From assembly GCF_013410215.1 (NCBI RefSeq), contig NZ_JACCFQ010000001.1, positions 124,001 through 188,000 of the forward strand: 64,000 nt of DNA, given 5' to 3'. Both the position numbers and the translations under genes were made by a program. Below the pieces are notes generated by a model. The model was not told the origin of the DNA. It saw only the letters and a program-made list of their open reading frames with translations, and did not search any database. Of the stretch, positions 16,285 to 24,455 are shown in pieces. Within the stretch, counting starts at the first letter, position 1. Each line of letters starts with the position of its first letter. Origin of the DNA: Nesterenkonia sandarakina. Lineage in GTDB: Bacteria; Actinomycetota; Actinomycetes; Actinomycetales; Micrococcaceae.

Positions 16285-17274
16285 TCAGGCCGTGAGCTCC
16301 ACCGCGCCGGCGTCGTACTTCCCCAGGTCCCCGGTGACTCCGGCCCGGTGCGCCCGGCCACCCAGGACCAGGGTGTAGACCCAGTACCCGGCTAGCACTG
16401 CCGCGCCGATGCCGATGCGCAGCCAATGCGGCAGGTCCGAGGGGGTCACGAAGCCTTCTACGACTCCGGAGATCAGCAGCACCAGCACCAGGCCGAAGGC
16501 CACGGTGATCAGTCGGCGCCCCTCGGCGGCCAGCGCGGCGGAGCGTCGCATCTGACCCGGCGCGACCCAGGCCCAGAAGATCCTCAGTCCGGCGGCGCCG
16601 GCGATGAAGATCGCGGTGATCTCCATGAGTCCGTGCGGCAGGATGTAGAGCCAGAAGGTGGCGGCCTCGCCCTGCTCGGCCATCACCCCTGCCGCGACGC
16701 CGAGGCCCTGAGCGTTGACGAAGAGCACAAAGGGGACGAAGACCCCGGTGACCCCGAAGGCGACCTCCTGGGCCGCGATCCAGGCGTTGTTGGTCCACAC
16801 CTGGGCGGCGAAGCTGGAGTTGGGGTGTTCGGAGTAGTAGTTGACGAACTCGGTGCCCGCGTAGCTCTGCCGGGCCTCCTCAGGCATGAGCAGATCGATC
16901 TGCGGGTGGTGGATGGTCCAGAGCGCGAAGGCGAGGGTGACCGCGATGAAGGCGGCTCCCAGGATCACGGTGAGCCATCGGATCCGGTAGAACGCCACCG
17001 GCAGGGTCTGGGTGAAGAAGTAGGCACTCGAGACGAAGACGTTCTCTCCGGTCCCGGTCAGATGCGCCCGAGCCCGACCCAGCGGGGCGGAGAGCGATGC
17101 CACCACCGGCGAGTCCGGCTCGGCGGCGCGGATCATCGACAGATGCGTGGAGGTCCGCTCGTAGAGGCGCAGCATCTCATCGGCCTCGCCGGCCGAGAGG
17201 CTCCGGCGCGAGGCCAGCTTGGCAAGCCGGTCCCACTCATGCTGATGCACGGCGATGAAGGCGTCGATGTCCAC
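16285..17274 (-). CDS. Stage II sporulation protein M family membrane protein
   Basis: The 329-residue protein has the SpoIIM layout: a soluble helical N-terminus (1-95), a helix at ~98-120, then four or five more helices. The conserved core contains NNAWIAAQEVAFGVTGVF and the HGLMEITAIFIAGAAG motif near residue 205-220. In non-sporulating actinobacteria this protein is usually encoded back to back with an RDD protein, and its role is not established. The GTG start has a TAGTCT hexamer exactly 6 nt upstream, indicating a leaderless mRNA. Here a PEP mutase-family gene separates it from the RDD gene. Confidence 0.9.
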   Translation of the reverse strand: MDIDAFIAVHQHEWDRLAKLASRRSLSAGEADEMLRLYERTSTHLSMIRAAEPDSPVVASLSAPLGRARAHLTGTGENVFVSSAYFFTQTLPVAFYRIRWLTVILGAAFIAVTLAFALWTIHHPQIDLLMPEEARQSYAGTEFVNYYSEHPNSSFAAQVWTNNAWIAAQEVAFGVTGVFVPFVLFVNAQGLGVAAGVMAEQGEAATFWLYILPHGLMEITAIFIAGAAGLRIFWAWVAPGQMRRSAALAAEGRRLITVAFGLVLVLLISGVVEGFVTPSDLPHWLRIGIGAAVLAGYWVYTLVLGGRAHRAGVTGDLGKYDAGAVELTA

Positions 17275-17280
17275 GCCATG

Positions 17281-17286
17281 AGACTA
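17281..17286 (-). promoter_or_regulatory. spoIIM-family gene -10 element, leaderless promoter
   Basis: TAGTCT on the minus strand ends 6 nt before the GTG at 17274. Confidence 0.5.
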
Positions 17287-17351
17287 CCGTCTCAACGGTC
17301 CGCCCAGGTGGGAGAGACCCGAGCCGTCTTCCCACGGGGTCGAGCATGTGC

Positions 17352-17357
17352 CACGAT
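17352..17357 (+). promoter_or_regulatory. PEP mutase-family gene -10 element, leaderless promoter
   Basis: CACGAT ends 6 nt before the ATG at 17364. This supports that start over the ATG at 17346. Confidence 0.4.
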
Positions 17358-17363
17358 GCGGGG

Positions 17364-18137
17364 ATGACTACTTCAGCACACTACGCCCAGCGCCTACTCG
17401 AGCTGCACCACCAGGCCACTCCGGTCATCCTGCCCACCGTCTGGGACGCCTGGTCCGCCGAGACCTGCGCGAGCCTGGGCTTCTCGGCCCTGACCATCGG
17501 CAGCCACCCGGTGGCGGACTCCCTGGGACAGGCCGACGGCGAGGCCATGGAGCTCGGCGAGGTGCTCGCCGTGGTGCGGCGGATCACCGACGTCGTCGAG
17601 ATCCCGGTCTCGGTGGACCTGGAGTCCGGATACGACACCCCCGCGGAGGAGCTGGTGCACCGGACCCTGGAGGCCGGGGCGGTCGGCATCAACATCGAAG
17701 ACACGGTGCACTCCATCGATGAGATGCGATCCGCCGAAGAGCACGCCGCCTACATTGCGGCGATCCGCGCGGCCGCCGACGCCACAGACACGCATCTGGT
17801 GATCAATGGACGCACCGACGCGTTCACCACAGACGCGGACCCGGAGGCCCAGCTGAAGGATGCCCTGCACCGGCTGCACCTGCTCGAGCAGGCCGGAGCC
17901 GATTCGCTCTACCCGGTGAAGGTCCCCACCCGGGGCCACCTGGAGACGATCCTCAGCGCGGTGAGCACTCCACTGAACGTGACAGCGCACCCCGTCAACG
18001 GCGCTGTGCCCGAAGGGCTGAGCCTGCAGGAGGTCTCCGCGATGGGCGTGAAGCGGATCTCCTTCGGCCCGCTGCTCCAGCGCAGCCTCACCGATGCCAT
18101 GCACGAGATCCTCCAGCCGTGGACCCCCGCCTCGTAG
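17364..18137 (+). CDS. Isocitrate lyase/phosphoenolpyruvate mutase family protein
   Basis: This is a 257-residue TIM barrel. It shows PTVWDAWSAETCASLGF near the N-terminus, VSVDLESGYD (metal-binding acid motif) at about residue 80, and GAVGINIEDT near 110. INGRTDAF follows near residue 150. These are the landmarks of the PEP mutase/isocitrate lyase superfamily. It lacks the KKCGH loop of isocitrate lyase and methylisocitrate lyase, so it is neither of those; oxaloacetate or phosphonate chemistry is possible. It is transcribed from its own leaderless-type promoter and is inserted between spoIIM and the RDD gene. Confidence 0.85.
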   Translation: MTTSAHYAQRLLELHHQATPVILPTVWDAWSAETCASLGFSALTIGSHPVADSLGQADGEAMELGEVLAVVRRITDVVEIPVSVDLESGYDTPAEELVHRTLEAGAVGINIEDTVHSIDEMRSAEEHAAYIAAIRAAADATDTHLVINGRTDAFTTDADPEAQLKDALHRLHLLEQAGADSLYPVKVPTRGHLETILSAVSTPLNVTAHPVNGAVPEGLSLQEVSAMGVKRISFGPLLQRSLTDAMHEILQPWTPAS

Positions 18138-18210
18138 CACCCCCTGCCCCGAGGGGCCCGCAGCCGGCAGCGCTGCAGGCCGCTCGGGTTCCGCCATGGA
18201 CGGCGAGCGC

Positions 18211-18216
18211 TAGGCT
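18211..18216 (+). promoter_or_regulatory. RDD gene -10 element, leaderless promoter
   Basis: TAGGCT ends 6 nt before the ATG at 18223. Confidence 0.5.
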
Positions 18217-18222
18217 TGGGCC

Positions 18223-19035
18223 ATGCGCAATGTGATCACCGGTGAAGGCGTCGAGCTTGAACTCCCCGCTGCCTCGCTGATCACGCGCGCGGCCTCGCTG
18301 ATCGTGGATCTGATCCTCGCCTGGGTCGCGCTGCTGGCCTTCGTGATCCTCTCCGGGATAGCCGCAGGGGCCGGCGTCGTGGACCCCGCCATGGAGGCCG
18401 CGATCATGCTCGGCGGCGCAGTGCTGTGCCTGGTGATCCTACCGATGACGGTGGAGACCCTCTCCCGGGGCCGATCCGTGGGCCGGCTGATCTTCGGCAC
18501 CCGGGTGGTGCGCGACGACGGCGGCGCGATCCGACTCCGGCATGCCGGCATCCGCGCGCTGGTCGGCTTCGGGGAGATCTACCTCAGCTTCGGCATCATC
18601 CCGCTCTTCGCTGGGATGTTCAGCCGGCGGACCAAGCGTCTGGGCGACATGGTCGCGGGCACCTACGTGATCCGGGTCCGCCAGCCGGTGGTGCGACCGA
18701 TGCTGCTCCCGGTCCCGGCTCAGCTGACCTCCTGGACCCAGATCGCTGACCTGGGGCGGATCCCGGACACGGTGGCCGCCCGCACGTCACGCTTCCTGCG
18801 CACCATCCAGGAGAGTCCGCGGGGGCACAACTCCCAGGCCCTGGAGCACACCGCCGACCGGCTCGCCCGGGAGATCGCCGGCCACGTCGCTCCCCCGGCT
18901 CCGCCCTCCTCGGCCACCGAGTTCCTCGTGGCTGTGATGGCCGAGCGTCGCAACCGCGAATACCGGCGGATGCGCATTCAGGCAGAACGCCAGCACCAAC
19001 TCGGCCAGCGGCTGCACCAGCTGCCCTACAGCTGA
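18223..19035 (+). CDS. RDD family membrane protein
   Basis: This is a 270-residue protein whose first ~150 residues form the RDD domain. It has an Arg in ITRAASL, the Asp in IVDLILAW of helix 1, and VVRDDGGAIRLRHAGIRALV before the third helix. Helices lie at about 22-45, 55-80 and 110-130. The C-terminal ~120 residues are a polar, Arg/Gln-rich cytoplasmic tail. RDD proteins are multi-pass proteins of unclear function, in some cases linked to ion transport. It is followed by a repeated bidirectional terminator element. Confidence 0.9.
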   Translation: MRNVITGEGVELELPAASLITRAASLIVDLILAWVALLAFVILSGIAAGAGVVDPAMEAAIMLGGAVLCLVILPMTVETLSRGRSVGRLIFGTRVVRDDGGAIRLRHAGIRALVGFGEIYLSFGIIPLFAGMFSRRTKRLGDMVAGTYVIRVRQPVVRPMLLPVPAQLTSWTQIADLGRIPDTVAARTSRFLRTIQESPRGHNSQALEHTADRLAREIAGHVAPPAPPSSATEFLVAVMAERRNREYRRMRIQAERQHQLGQRLHQLPYS

Positions 19036-19047
19036 ACCCGCCCGTCT

Positions 19048-19107
19048 TCCTGGCTGGTTGAGTAATCCGGTAGATACGTTCGGACCGGATAACTCAACCA
19101 GCCAGGA
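19048..19107. terminator. Repeated palindromic terminator, copy 1
   Basis: TCCTGGCTGGTTGAGT and onward (19048-19070) pairs with 19085-19107 over 23 bp with one mismatch, leaving a 14-nt loop. It lies between convergent genes (RDD and DUF4188). The same stem sequence recurs at 56823-56880, also between convergent genes. Confidence 0.8.
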
Positions 19108-19148
19108 GGGGCGAGGAGCGGGTGGGGCATGCGGCGGCACCCGCTCCG

Positions 19149-19637
19149 CTAGGCCTGAGTAGGGAACCTTCGCCGAAGCCGATCCCGCGCACTGTCTTGA
19201 CCGCGCCCAAGCTCCACGGACTCGGTCGCCGCACTGAGCCCCGCGATAGGCGTGTCCACCGAGACCGACTCCACCTGCGCCACCACATAGGTCTCGTGCC
19301 AGATCCCGACGGCGCCCGGAACCTTCTTCGCACCCCGGTTGAACGCGGCCCATGCCGGTCGATGCAGCCCCTCCCGATCCGAGGCGTAGTCATAGAGACG
19401 CTCCGCGGAGGACCAGTACTGGATGCACAGCGGGCCCCCGCGGCCGATCACCAGTCGGTAGCCGAGCAGACCTGAGGCCGGGTCCCGCATGAGCTCTTCG
19501 AGCATCTTCGGCATCGCTGCGAACACCGGAAACCAGCTGCGCACCCGCAACGGCTGATTGATCGTCATCCCCACCATGAACACCACCAGGTCCCCCTCGT
19601 GGTGATGCGTGCGTCGACCGGTCATCACCTTGCGCAT
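19149..19637 (-). CDS. DUF4188 domain protein
   Basis: The ATG at 19637 has a textbook AAGGAG site 6 nt upstream, giving 162 residues (MRKVMTGRRTHHHEGD). The body shows VVFMVGMTINQPLRVRSWFP and the GPLCIQYWSS/LYDYASDREGLHR region that identify DUF4188, a dimeric alpha-beta-barrel-like family related to monooxygenase-type folds. No catalytic role is known. It is divergent from the aminobutyraldehyde dehydrogenase gene and shares a short promoter region containing a 21-bp-period repeat. Confidence 0.85.
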   Translation of the reverse strand: MRKVMTGRRTHHHEGDLVVFMVGMTINQPLRVRSWFPVFAAMPKMLEELMRDPASGLLGYRLVIGRGGPLCIQYWSSAERLYDYASDREGLHRPAWAAFNRGAKKVPGAVGIWHETYVVAQVESVSVDTPIAGLSAATESVELGRGQDSARDRLRRRFPTQA

Positions 19638-19649
19638 CCGCACTCCTTC

Positions 19650-19688
19650 GATCAGATCGGTGCACCCTTGGATCAGACCGGTGCACCC
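19650..19688. promoter_or_regulatory. 21-bp-period direct repeat in the DUF4188/dehydrogenase divergent region
   Basis: GATCAGATCGGTGCACCC (19650-19667) and GATCAGACCGGTGCACCC (19671-19688) differ at one base. A 21-bp period equals two helical turns, as expected for two regulator dimers on one DNA face. The repeat lies immediately upstream of the DUF4188 ribosome site. Confidence 0.5.
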
Positions 19689-19722
19689 CAGGGGTTGAAC
19701 TGATGAAGATTCTCTACCAGTG

Positions 19723-19751
19723 TTGCGCATCACATCTACCCATCGTAAAAT
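19723..19751 (+). promoter_or_regulatory. Promoter of the aminobutyraldehyde dehydrogenase gene
   Basis: TTGCGC (19723-19728), a 17-bp spacer and TAAAAT (19746-19751) form a good housekeeping-type promoter. The transcript would begin near 19758, about 31 nt before the GTG. Confidence 0.6.
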
Positions 19752-19788
19752 GAACCGTAATCATTATTTGCATCTGGAGGAGATCTCT

Positions 19789-21219
19789 GTGAGCTCGCGG
19801 CTTGAGAACTACATCAACGGATCGTTCGTCGCGGCCAGCGGCTCGGGGGACTTCGACGTCACCAGCCCGGTCACCGGGGAGCGCGTCGCGGTCTCTCCGG
19901 TCTCCGACGCGGCTGACGTCGACGCCGCCTTCCGCGCGGCACGAGAAGCCTTCGGCTCCTGGAGATCGGTGACGCCCTCCGAGCGACAGCGCTGCCTGCT
20001 GGCCCTGGCGGACAAGATGGAGCAGCATTCTGAAGAGCTGGTCGAGGCGCAGCACCGCAACACCGGGCAGCCCCGCAGGATCATCGCGGAGGAAGAGGTG
20101 GCCGCGGGTGCGGACCAGCTGCGCTTCTTCGCCGGCGCCGCACGGCTGCTCGAAGGACGCGGAGCCGCAGAGTACCTGGAAGGGCACACCTCCTACGTCC
20201 GGCGTGAACCGCTGGGCGTCGTCGCACAGATCACTCCGTGGAACTTCCCGCTGATGATGGCGGTGTGGAAGATCGGACCCGCCCTGGCCGCCGGCAACAC
20301 CATCGTGCTCAAGCCCTCAGAGACCACCCCAGAATCCACGCTGGTGCTCGCGCGCCTGGCTGGAGAGGTCTTCCCCGCCGGAGTCTTCAACGTGGTGCTC
20401 GGCGACGGCAGCACCGGACAGCTGCTCTCAGAACATGGCACCGCCGCAATGGTGGCGATCACCGGCTCGGTCCGTGCCGGCCAGGCGGTCGCGACCTCCG
20501 CCGCGAAATCGGTCAAACGCGCGCACCTGGAGCTTGGTGGGAAGGCTCCCGCGGTGGTCTTCGCCGACGCGGACCTTGAGAAGGCCGCGGAGATGATCCT
20601 GACCTTCGGCACCTTCAACGCCGGTCAGGACTGCACCGCCGTCACCCGTGTGCTGGTCCAGGACAGCGTCCACGACGAGTTCGTGACGCTGCTCGCCGCC
20701 CAGGCCGCGAAGCTCACCACCGGGGAGCTCGATGACGCCAAGAACGACTACGGCCCGCTGAACAACGCCCGCCACTTCGAGACGGTCTGCAACAAGCTGA
20801 AGAACATCCCCGAGCACGCCACCGTGATCACCGGGGGCGTCCCAGCGGAGGACGCCGCCGGATTCTTCGTGGAGCCCACGATCATCACCGGCCTGCATCA
20901 GGACGACGAGCTGGTCCAGGAGGAGACCTTCGCCCCGGTGCTCACGGTCCAGCCCTTCAGCTCCGAGGCACAGGCCGTGGAGCTGGCCAACGGGGTGGAC
21001 TACGCACTGGCCTCCAGCGTCTGGACCACGAACCAGGGGCAGGCGATGCGGATGAGCCGGGACCTCGACTTCGGCTGCGTCTGGGTCAACACCCACCTGC
21101 TGCTCGTGGCGGAGATGCCACACGGCGGATTCAAGTCCTCCGGCTACGGCAAGGACCTCTCGATCTACTCAGTGGAGGAGTACACCCGGGTCAAGCACGT
21201 CATGCATGCCCTGGACTGA
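19789..21219 (+). CDS. Aldehyde dehydrogenase, probably gamma-aminobutyraldehyde dehydrogenase
   Basis: This NAD(P)-dependent dehydrogenase has 476 residues. Its ITPWNFPL motif (~148-155), general base Glu248 in LELGGKAP and nucleophile Cys282 in FNAGQDCTAVTRV are all in place. The C-terminal HGGFKSSGYGKDLSIYS/YTRVKHVM pattern is that of 4-aminobutanal dehydrogenases (PatD type), which turn the product of putrescine oxidase into GABA. GGAGGAG precedes the GTG at 19789, so this start is chosen over an in-frame GTG at 19720. Its context next to putrescine oxidase, GabT and a GabD-like enzyme supports the substrate. A betaine-aldehyde role is the main alternative. Confidence 0.88.
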   Translation: MSSRLENYINGSFVAASGSGDFDVTSPVTGERVAVSPVSDAADVDAAFRAAREAFGSWRSVTPSERQRCLLALADKMEQHSEELVEAQHRNTGQPRRIIAEEEVAAGADQLRFFAGAARLLEGRGAAEYLEGHTSYVRREPLGVVAQITPWNFPLMMAVWKIGPALAAGNTIVLKPSETTPESTLVLARLAGEVFPAGVFNVVLGDGSTGQLLSEHGTAAMVAITGSVRAGQAVATSAAKSVKRAHLELGGKAPAVVFADADLEKAAEMILTFGTFNAGQDCTAVTRVLVQDSVHDEFVTLLAAQAAKLTTGELDDAKNDYGPLNNARHFETVCNKLKNIPEHATVITGGVPAEDAAGFFVEPTIITGLHQDDELVQEETFAPVLTVQPFSSEAQAVELANGVDYALASSVWTTNQGQAMRMSRDLDFGCVWVNTHLLLVAEMPHGGFKSSGYGKDLSIYSVEEYTRVKHVMHALD

Positions 21220-21904
21220 ACGCCTCACCGCTGCGAACCCGTCGGGCGACCCCCTCCACCAGGATCTCCAGGGTCATCTCGAAGGCTCGGTCCGCCGAGG
21301 CGCGGGCGTCGGCGGCTCGCAGCTCAGCGGCTTGGGCAAAGGTGGGGGCGATCTCCACGCTGGCGCCGGGGTCAAAGATGTTCGCCGGGGCTGAGGCGTC
21401 GTAGGCGGCCCCGAACACCAGCGCCTCGATCCCGACGATGATGTCCACCGCGTCGCGGCCCTCGATCCCCGCGGAATGCAGCGCATGGAAGACCCGCTCG
21501 TACATCCGCAGCGACTGCGGGGCATCGGCGACGGGCAGCACCGCGATCAGCGGAATCAGCTCAGTGTGCTCGATGTAGCACTCCCGGTAGGAGCGCGCCC
21601 AGGCGATCAGCGCCTCAGGCCACGGGAGGCGATCGAAGGCGCTGCAGTCGATTCCCTCGTTGAGGCGTTCCTGGATCAGCACCAGCACGTCCTGCTTGGA
21701 CGCGACATGGTTGTACAGCGCAGAGGCCGAGACTCCGAGCTTGCGCGCCAGGCCCGCCATCGTCAGGTGGTCATACCCGCGCTCCTCCACCAGGGTCATC
21801 GCCTTCCCGGCGATCACCGCACGGGAGAGCACTGGGGAGGTCGGTCGGCCTCGCCCTCGAGATCGCATCTTCTCCGGCGTCACTGCGCTCGTTCCTTTGC
21901 TCAT
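21200..21904 (-). CDS. TetR family transcriptional regulator
   Basis: This is a 234-residue protein with an N-terminal TetR helix-turn-helix (about 20-75): AGLARKLGVSASALYNHVAS, followed by KQDVLVLIQERL. The C-terminal ligand domain is of the TetR_C type. It is encoded divergently from putrescine oxidase and tail-to-tail with the aldehyde dehydrogenase, overlapping it by 20 bp. It is the likely repressor of the polyamine genes. The ATG at 21904 sits directly after a CCCGCA-CA-TGCGGG palindrome. The ligand is unknown; a polyamine or aldehyde is a reasonable guess. Confidence 0.9.
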   Translation of the reverse strand: MSKGTSAVTPEKMRSRGRGRPTSPVLSRAVIAGKAMTLVEERGYDHLTMAGLARKLGVSASALYNHVASKQDVLVLIQERLNEGIDCSAFDRLPWPEALIAWARSYRECYIEHTELIPLIAVLPVADAPQSLRMYERVFHALHSAGIEGRDAVDIIVGIEALVFGAAYDASAPANIFDPGASVEIAPTFAQAAELRAADARASADRAFEMTLEILVEGVARRVRSGEAFSPGHA

Positions 21905-22013
21905 GTCCCGCACATGCGGGCGCTGCCACGCGCTCGTTCGGTCCCGTGGCAGTCGGTCACAGATCGTCAGTCTATGAGCCCGACCTCGCACCGATGAAAA
22001 TCTGCCCCAGGCC

Positions 22014-22042
22014 TTGACAACCGTCTGCGGCTGTCCGTTAAT
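22014..22042 (+). promoter_or_regulatory. Promoter of the putrescine oxidase operon
   Basis: A perfect TTGACA (22014-22019), a 17-bp spacer and GTTAAT (22037-22042) form the promoter. GTTAAT recurs at 22050-22055 in an AT-rich stretch that may be the TetR operator. The transcript would start around 22049, about 28 nt before the ATG. Confidence 0.65.
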
Positions 22043-22076
22043 GAATATAGTTAATTTATCTGTGAAGGGGAACACC

Positions 22077-23549
22077 ATGGATGCCAAGCGATCACTGGGC
22101 AGCAGCCAGGCGCGAGAGTGCGACGTCGTCGTCGTCGGTGCGGGGCCGGCCGGACTGATGGCCGCCCGGACGCTGCGTGCAGCCGGCCTCTCCACGATCG
22201 TGCTGGAGGCGCGCGACCGTGTCGGGGGACGCACCTGGTCCCAAGAGATCGACGGAGCCTTCCTGGAGATCGGCGGCCAGTGGGTCTCACCGGACCAGAC
22301 GGTGCTCCTGGAGCTGCTGGAAGAACTGGGCATGGAGACCTTCTCCCGCTACCGCGAGGGAGCCAGCGTCTACCTGGACCGGAGCGGGGTGCGCCACGAG
22401 TTCACCGGCGAGATGTTCCCCGCCAGCGAGCAGACGGTTGCGGAGATGGAGCGGATCATCGGGACCCTCGATGAGCTGGCCGCGTCGATCGGACCCCAGG
22501 AGCCCTGGTCGCACCCCGCTGCGCGCGAGCTCGACACGGTGACCTTCAATGAATGGCTGCGCAGCCAGACCGAGGATGAGGCGGCGCGGGAGAACATCGC
22601 GATCTTCCTCGCCGGCGGCATGCTCACCAAGCCCGACCACGCATTCTCCGCGCTGCAGGCGGTCTTGATGGCGGCCTCCGCAGGATCCTTCAGCAACCTG
22701 GTGGATGAGGACTTCATCCTGGACCGGCGTGTGGTCGGCGGGATGCAGAGCGTCTCTGAGGCGATGCACGCCGGCCTCCCGGAGGACTCGGTGCAGCTCT
22801 CCTCCCCGGTGCGCACCATCGCCTGGGACCCTGCAGGCGGAGCCACCGTCTTCTCGGACCGGCTCACCGTCCGTGCCCGGGAAGTCGTCGTCGCGGTGCC
22901 GCCGAACCTGTACTCGCGGATCAGCTTCGAACCGCCGCTGCCGCGGCTTCAGCATCAGATGCACCAGCATCAGTCCATGGGCCTGGTCATCAAGGTCCAC
23001 GCCGTCTACGGCCGCCCCTTCTGGCGCGAACAGGGACTCTCCGGCACCGGCTTCGGTCCCAACGAGATCTGCCAGGAGGTCTATGACAACACCAACCACC
23101 TGGACAGTCGCGGCACGCTGGTCGCGTTCGTCTCGGACGAGCTGGCCGATCAGATGTTCAGCCTCCCCGCCGAGGAGCGCCGGGAATCCATCCTGAGGTC
23201 CCTGGCCGCATACCTGGGCGAGCAGGCGCTGACCCCGGAGGTCTACTACGAATCGGACTTCGGTGCCGAGGAATGGACCCGGGGCGCCTACGCGGCGAGC
23301 TTCGACATCGGCGGCCTCTCCCGCTACGGCGCGCATCAGCGCAGCGCCGTGGGACCGCTGCACTGGGCCTGCTCGGACCTGGCCGCGGAGGGTTACCAGC
23401 ACGTCGACGGCGCCCTGCGGCAGGGACGACGGGCCGCCCAGGACATCGTGCACCGGCTCAACACGGGCGGCGACCACGGCGACCACAACGGCCAGCGCGG
23501 CGACCAGGTCGCGGAGCAGACCGATCCTTTGGAGGTGAACCATGGCTGA
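22077..23549 (+). CDS. puo: Putrescine oxidase (FAD-dependent amine oxidase)
   Basis: The enzyme oxidises putrescine with O2 to 4-aminobutanal, ammonia and hydrogen peroxide. The 490-residue protein has the FAD-binding GAGPAG at 21-26 and the GGRTWS amine oxidase motif. It also has the substrate-site sequences GGQWVSPDQT and ASAGSFSNLVDEDFILDRRV, which closely match the putrescine oxidases of Kocuria and Rhodococcus. AAGGGG precedes the ATG at 22077. The C-terminal ~30 residues are a Gly/Asp/His/Gln-rich tail beyond the family core. The stop overlaps the start of the universal stress protein gene by 8 bp, beginning a seven-gene run of polyamine genes. Confidence 0.93.
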   Translation: MDAKRSLGSSQARECDVVVVGAGPAGLMAARTLRAAGLSTIVLEARDRVGGRTWSQEIDGAFLEIGGQWVSPDQTVLLELLEELGMETFSRYREGASVYLDRSGVRHEFTGEMFPASEQTVAEMERIIGTLDELAASIGPQEPWSHPAARELDTVTFNEWLRSQTEDEAARENIAIFLAGGMLTKPDHAFSALQAVLMAASAGSFSNLVDEDFILDRRVVGGMQSVSEAMHAGLPEDSVQLSSPVRTIAWDPAGGATVFSDRLTVRAREVVVAVPPNLYSRISFEPPLPRLQHQMHQHQSMGLVIKVHAVYGRPFWREQGLSGTGFGPNEICQEVYDNTNHLDSRGTLVAFVSDELADQMFSLPAEERRESILRSLAAYLGEQALTPEVYYESDFGAEEWTRGAYAASFDIGGLSRYGAHQRSAVGPLHWACSDLAAEGYQHVDGALRQGRRAAQDIVHRLNTGGDHGDHNGQRGDQVAEQTDPLEVNHG

Positions 23550-24441
23550 ACACGGCATCCGCCGGGTGGCGGTGGGCTTCGGCGGCGATGAGCGCAGCCA
23601 CGATGCCCTGGCGCTGGGCATCGCCCTGGCCCGCGCGGCCCAGGCCCGGCTGGACCTGATCCTGGTGGTCCGTCAGGACTCGGCGTTCAAACAGGAGTAC
23701 CCCCCGGTGGGCAGCGTGGTGGAGATCATCACCGAACAGGCGCAGCGCTGGATCGCCGAGGCCGAGGCCGTCATCCCGGAGCAGATCCGGCACCACAGCC
23801 ATATCCGCCCGGCAGGCTCGGTGGCCGAGGGTCTGGTCAGCGCGGTGCAGGAGCTGGAGTCCGACGTGCTGGTCACCGGTTCCGGCATCGGGTTCGGCCG
23901 AATCATGACCCACCCTGCGGTGACCGCCCTGCTGCACAGCTCCCCGGTGCCGGTCGCCCTGGCCCCTTCCGGATACCGCGCGGAGACCCAGATCACCGAT
24001 GTGATGGCGGCGGTCTCCGCGGCTCACCCGGATCATCAGGTGACCCGTTCCGGTCAGTCCTGGGCCGCTCAGCTCGGCACCGAGCTGACCTATGTGACCT
24101 TCGAAGACAAGGAATCCAGCGCCGGCAACAGCACCGGCCCCGGGACCGGGGATCCTAGCGCCGCAGCTGCTACGGGGCCCGGCGATCAACGTCTCGCCGG
24201 GTCTGACACGGGATCCGAACAGTCGGGCCGGCACATCCTCGCCACCGGACGCACGCTGCGCCACGCAGTGGGCACGGTGGACTGGCCGCAGGGCGGGATC
24301 CTGCTCATCGGCTCCTCCCCGCTGGCACGACGCCGGCACATCTTCCTGGGCATGACGGCCGCCCGGGTGCTCTCCCACCTTCCGATCCCCATGGTCCTGC
24401 TGCCGCGCGACCCTGACACCGGTGCGCCTGGCGCGCGCTGA
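23542..24441 (+). CDS. Universal stress protein, two-domain type
   Basis: The 299-residue protein has a first UspA domain (1-145) with a conserved beta1 (RRVAVGFGGDERSHDAL) and VLVTGSGIGFGRIMTHPAV. That last stretch is the G-2x-G-9x-G(S/T)-like nucleotide loop region, in degenerate form. A Gly/Ser/Ala linker (~190-230) leads to a second partial domain ending IPMVLLPRD. Its start overlaps the putrescine oxidase stop and GGAGG precedes it, so it belongs to the operon. A Usp protein fused into a polyamine operon is unusual; a role with the following permease is possible. Confidence 0.85.
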   Translation: MAEHGIRRVAVGFGGDERSHDALALGIALARAAQARLDLILVVRQDSAFKQEYPPVGSVVEIITEQAQRWIAEAEAVIPEQIRHHSHIRPAGSVAEGLVSAVQELESDVLVTGSGIGFGRIMTHPAVTALLHSSPVPVALAPSGYRAETQITDVMAAVSAAHPDHQVTRSGQSWAAQLGTELTYVTFEDKESSAGNSTGPGTGDPSAAAATGPGDQRLAGSDTGSEQSGRHILATGRTLRHAVGTVDWPQGGILLIGSSPLARRRHIFLGMTAARVLSHLPIPMVLLPRDPDTGAPGAR

Positions 24442-24455
24442 CCGAGGAGACCATC

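Noticed and set aside
16002-16361. Short minus-strand gene in the 15972-16284 gap
   Set aside because: It is Arg/Pro-rich, overlaps spoIIM in another frame and has no ribosome site.
17364-18137. Methylisocitrate lyase (prpB) or isocitrate lyase
   Set aside because: The KKCGH-type catalytic loop is absent; only the general superfamily signatures are present.
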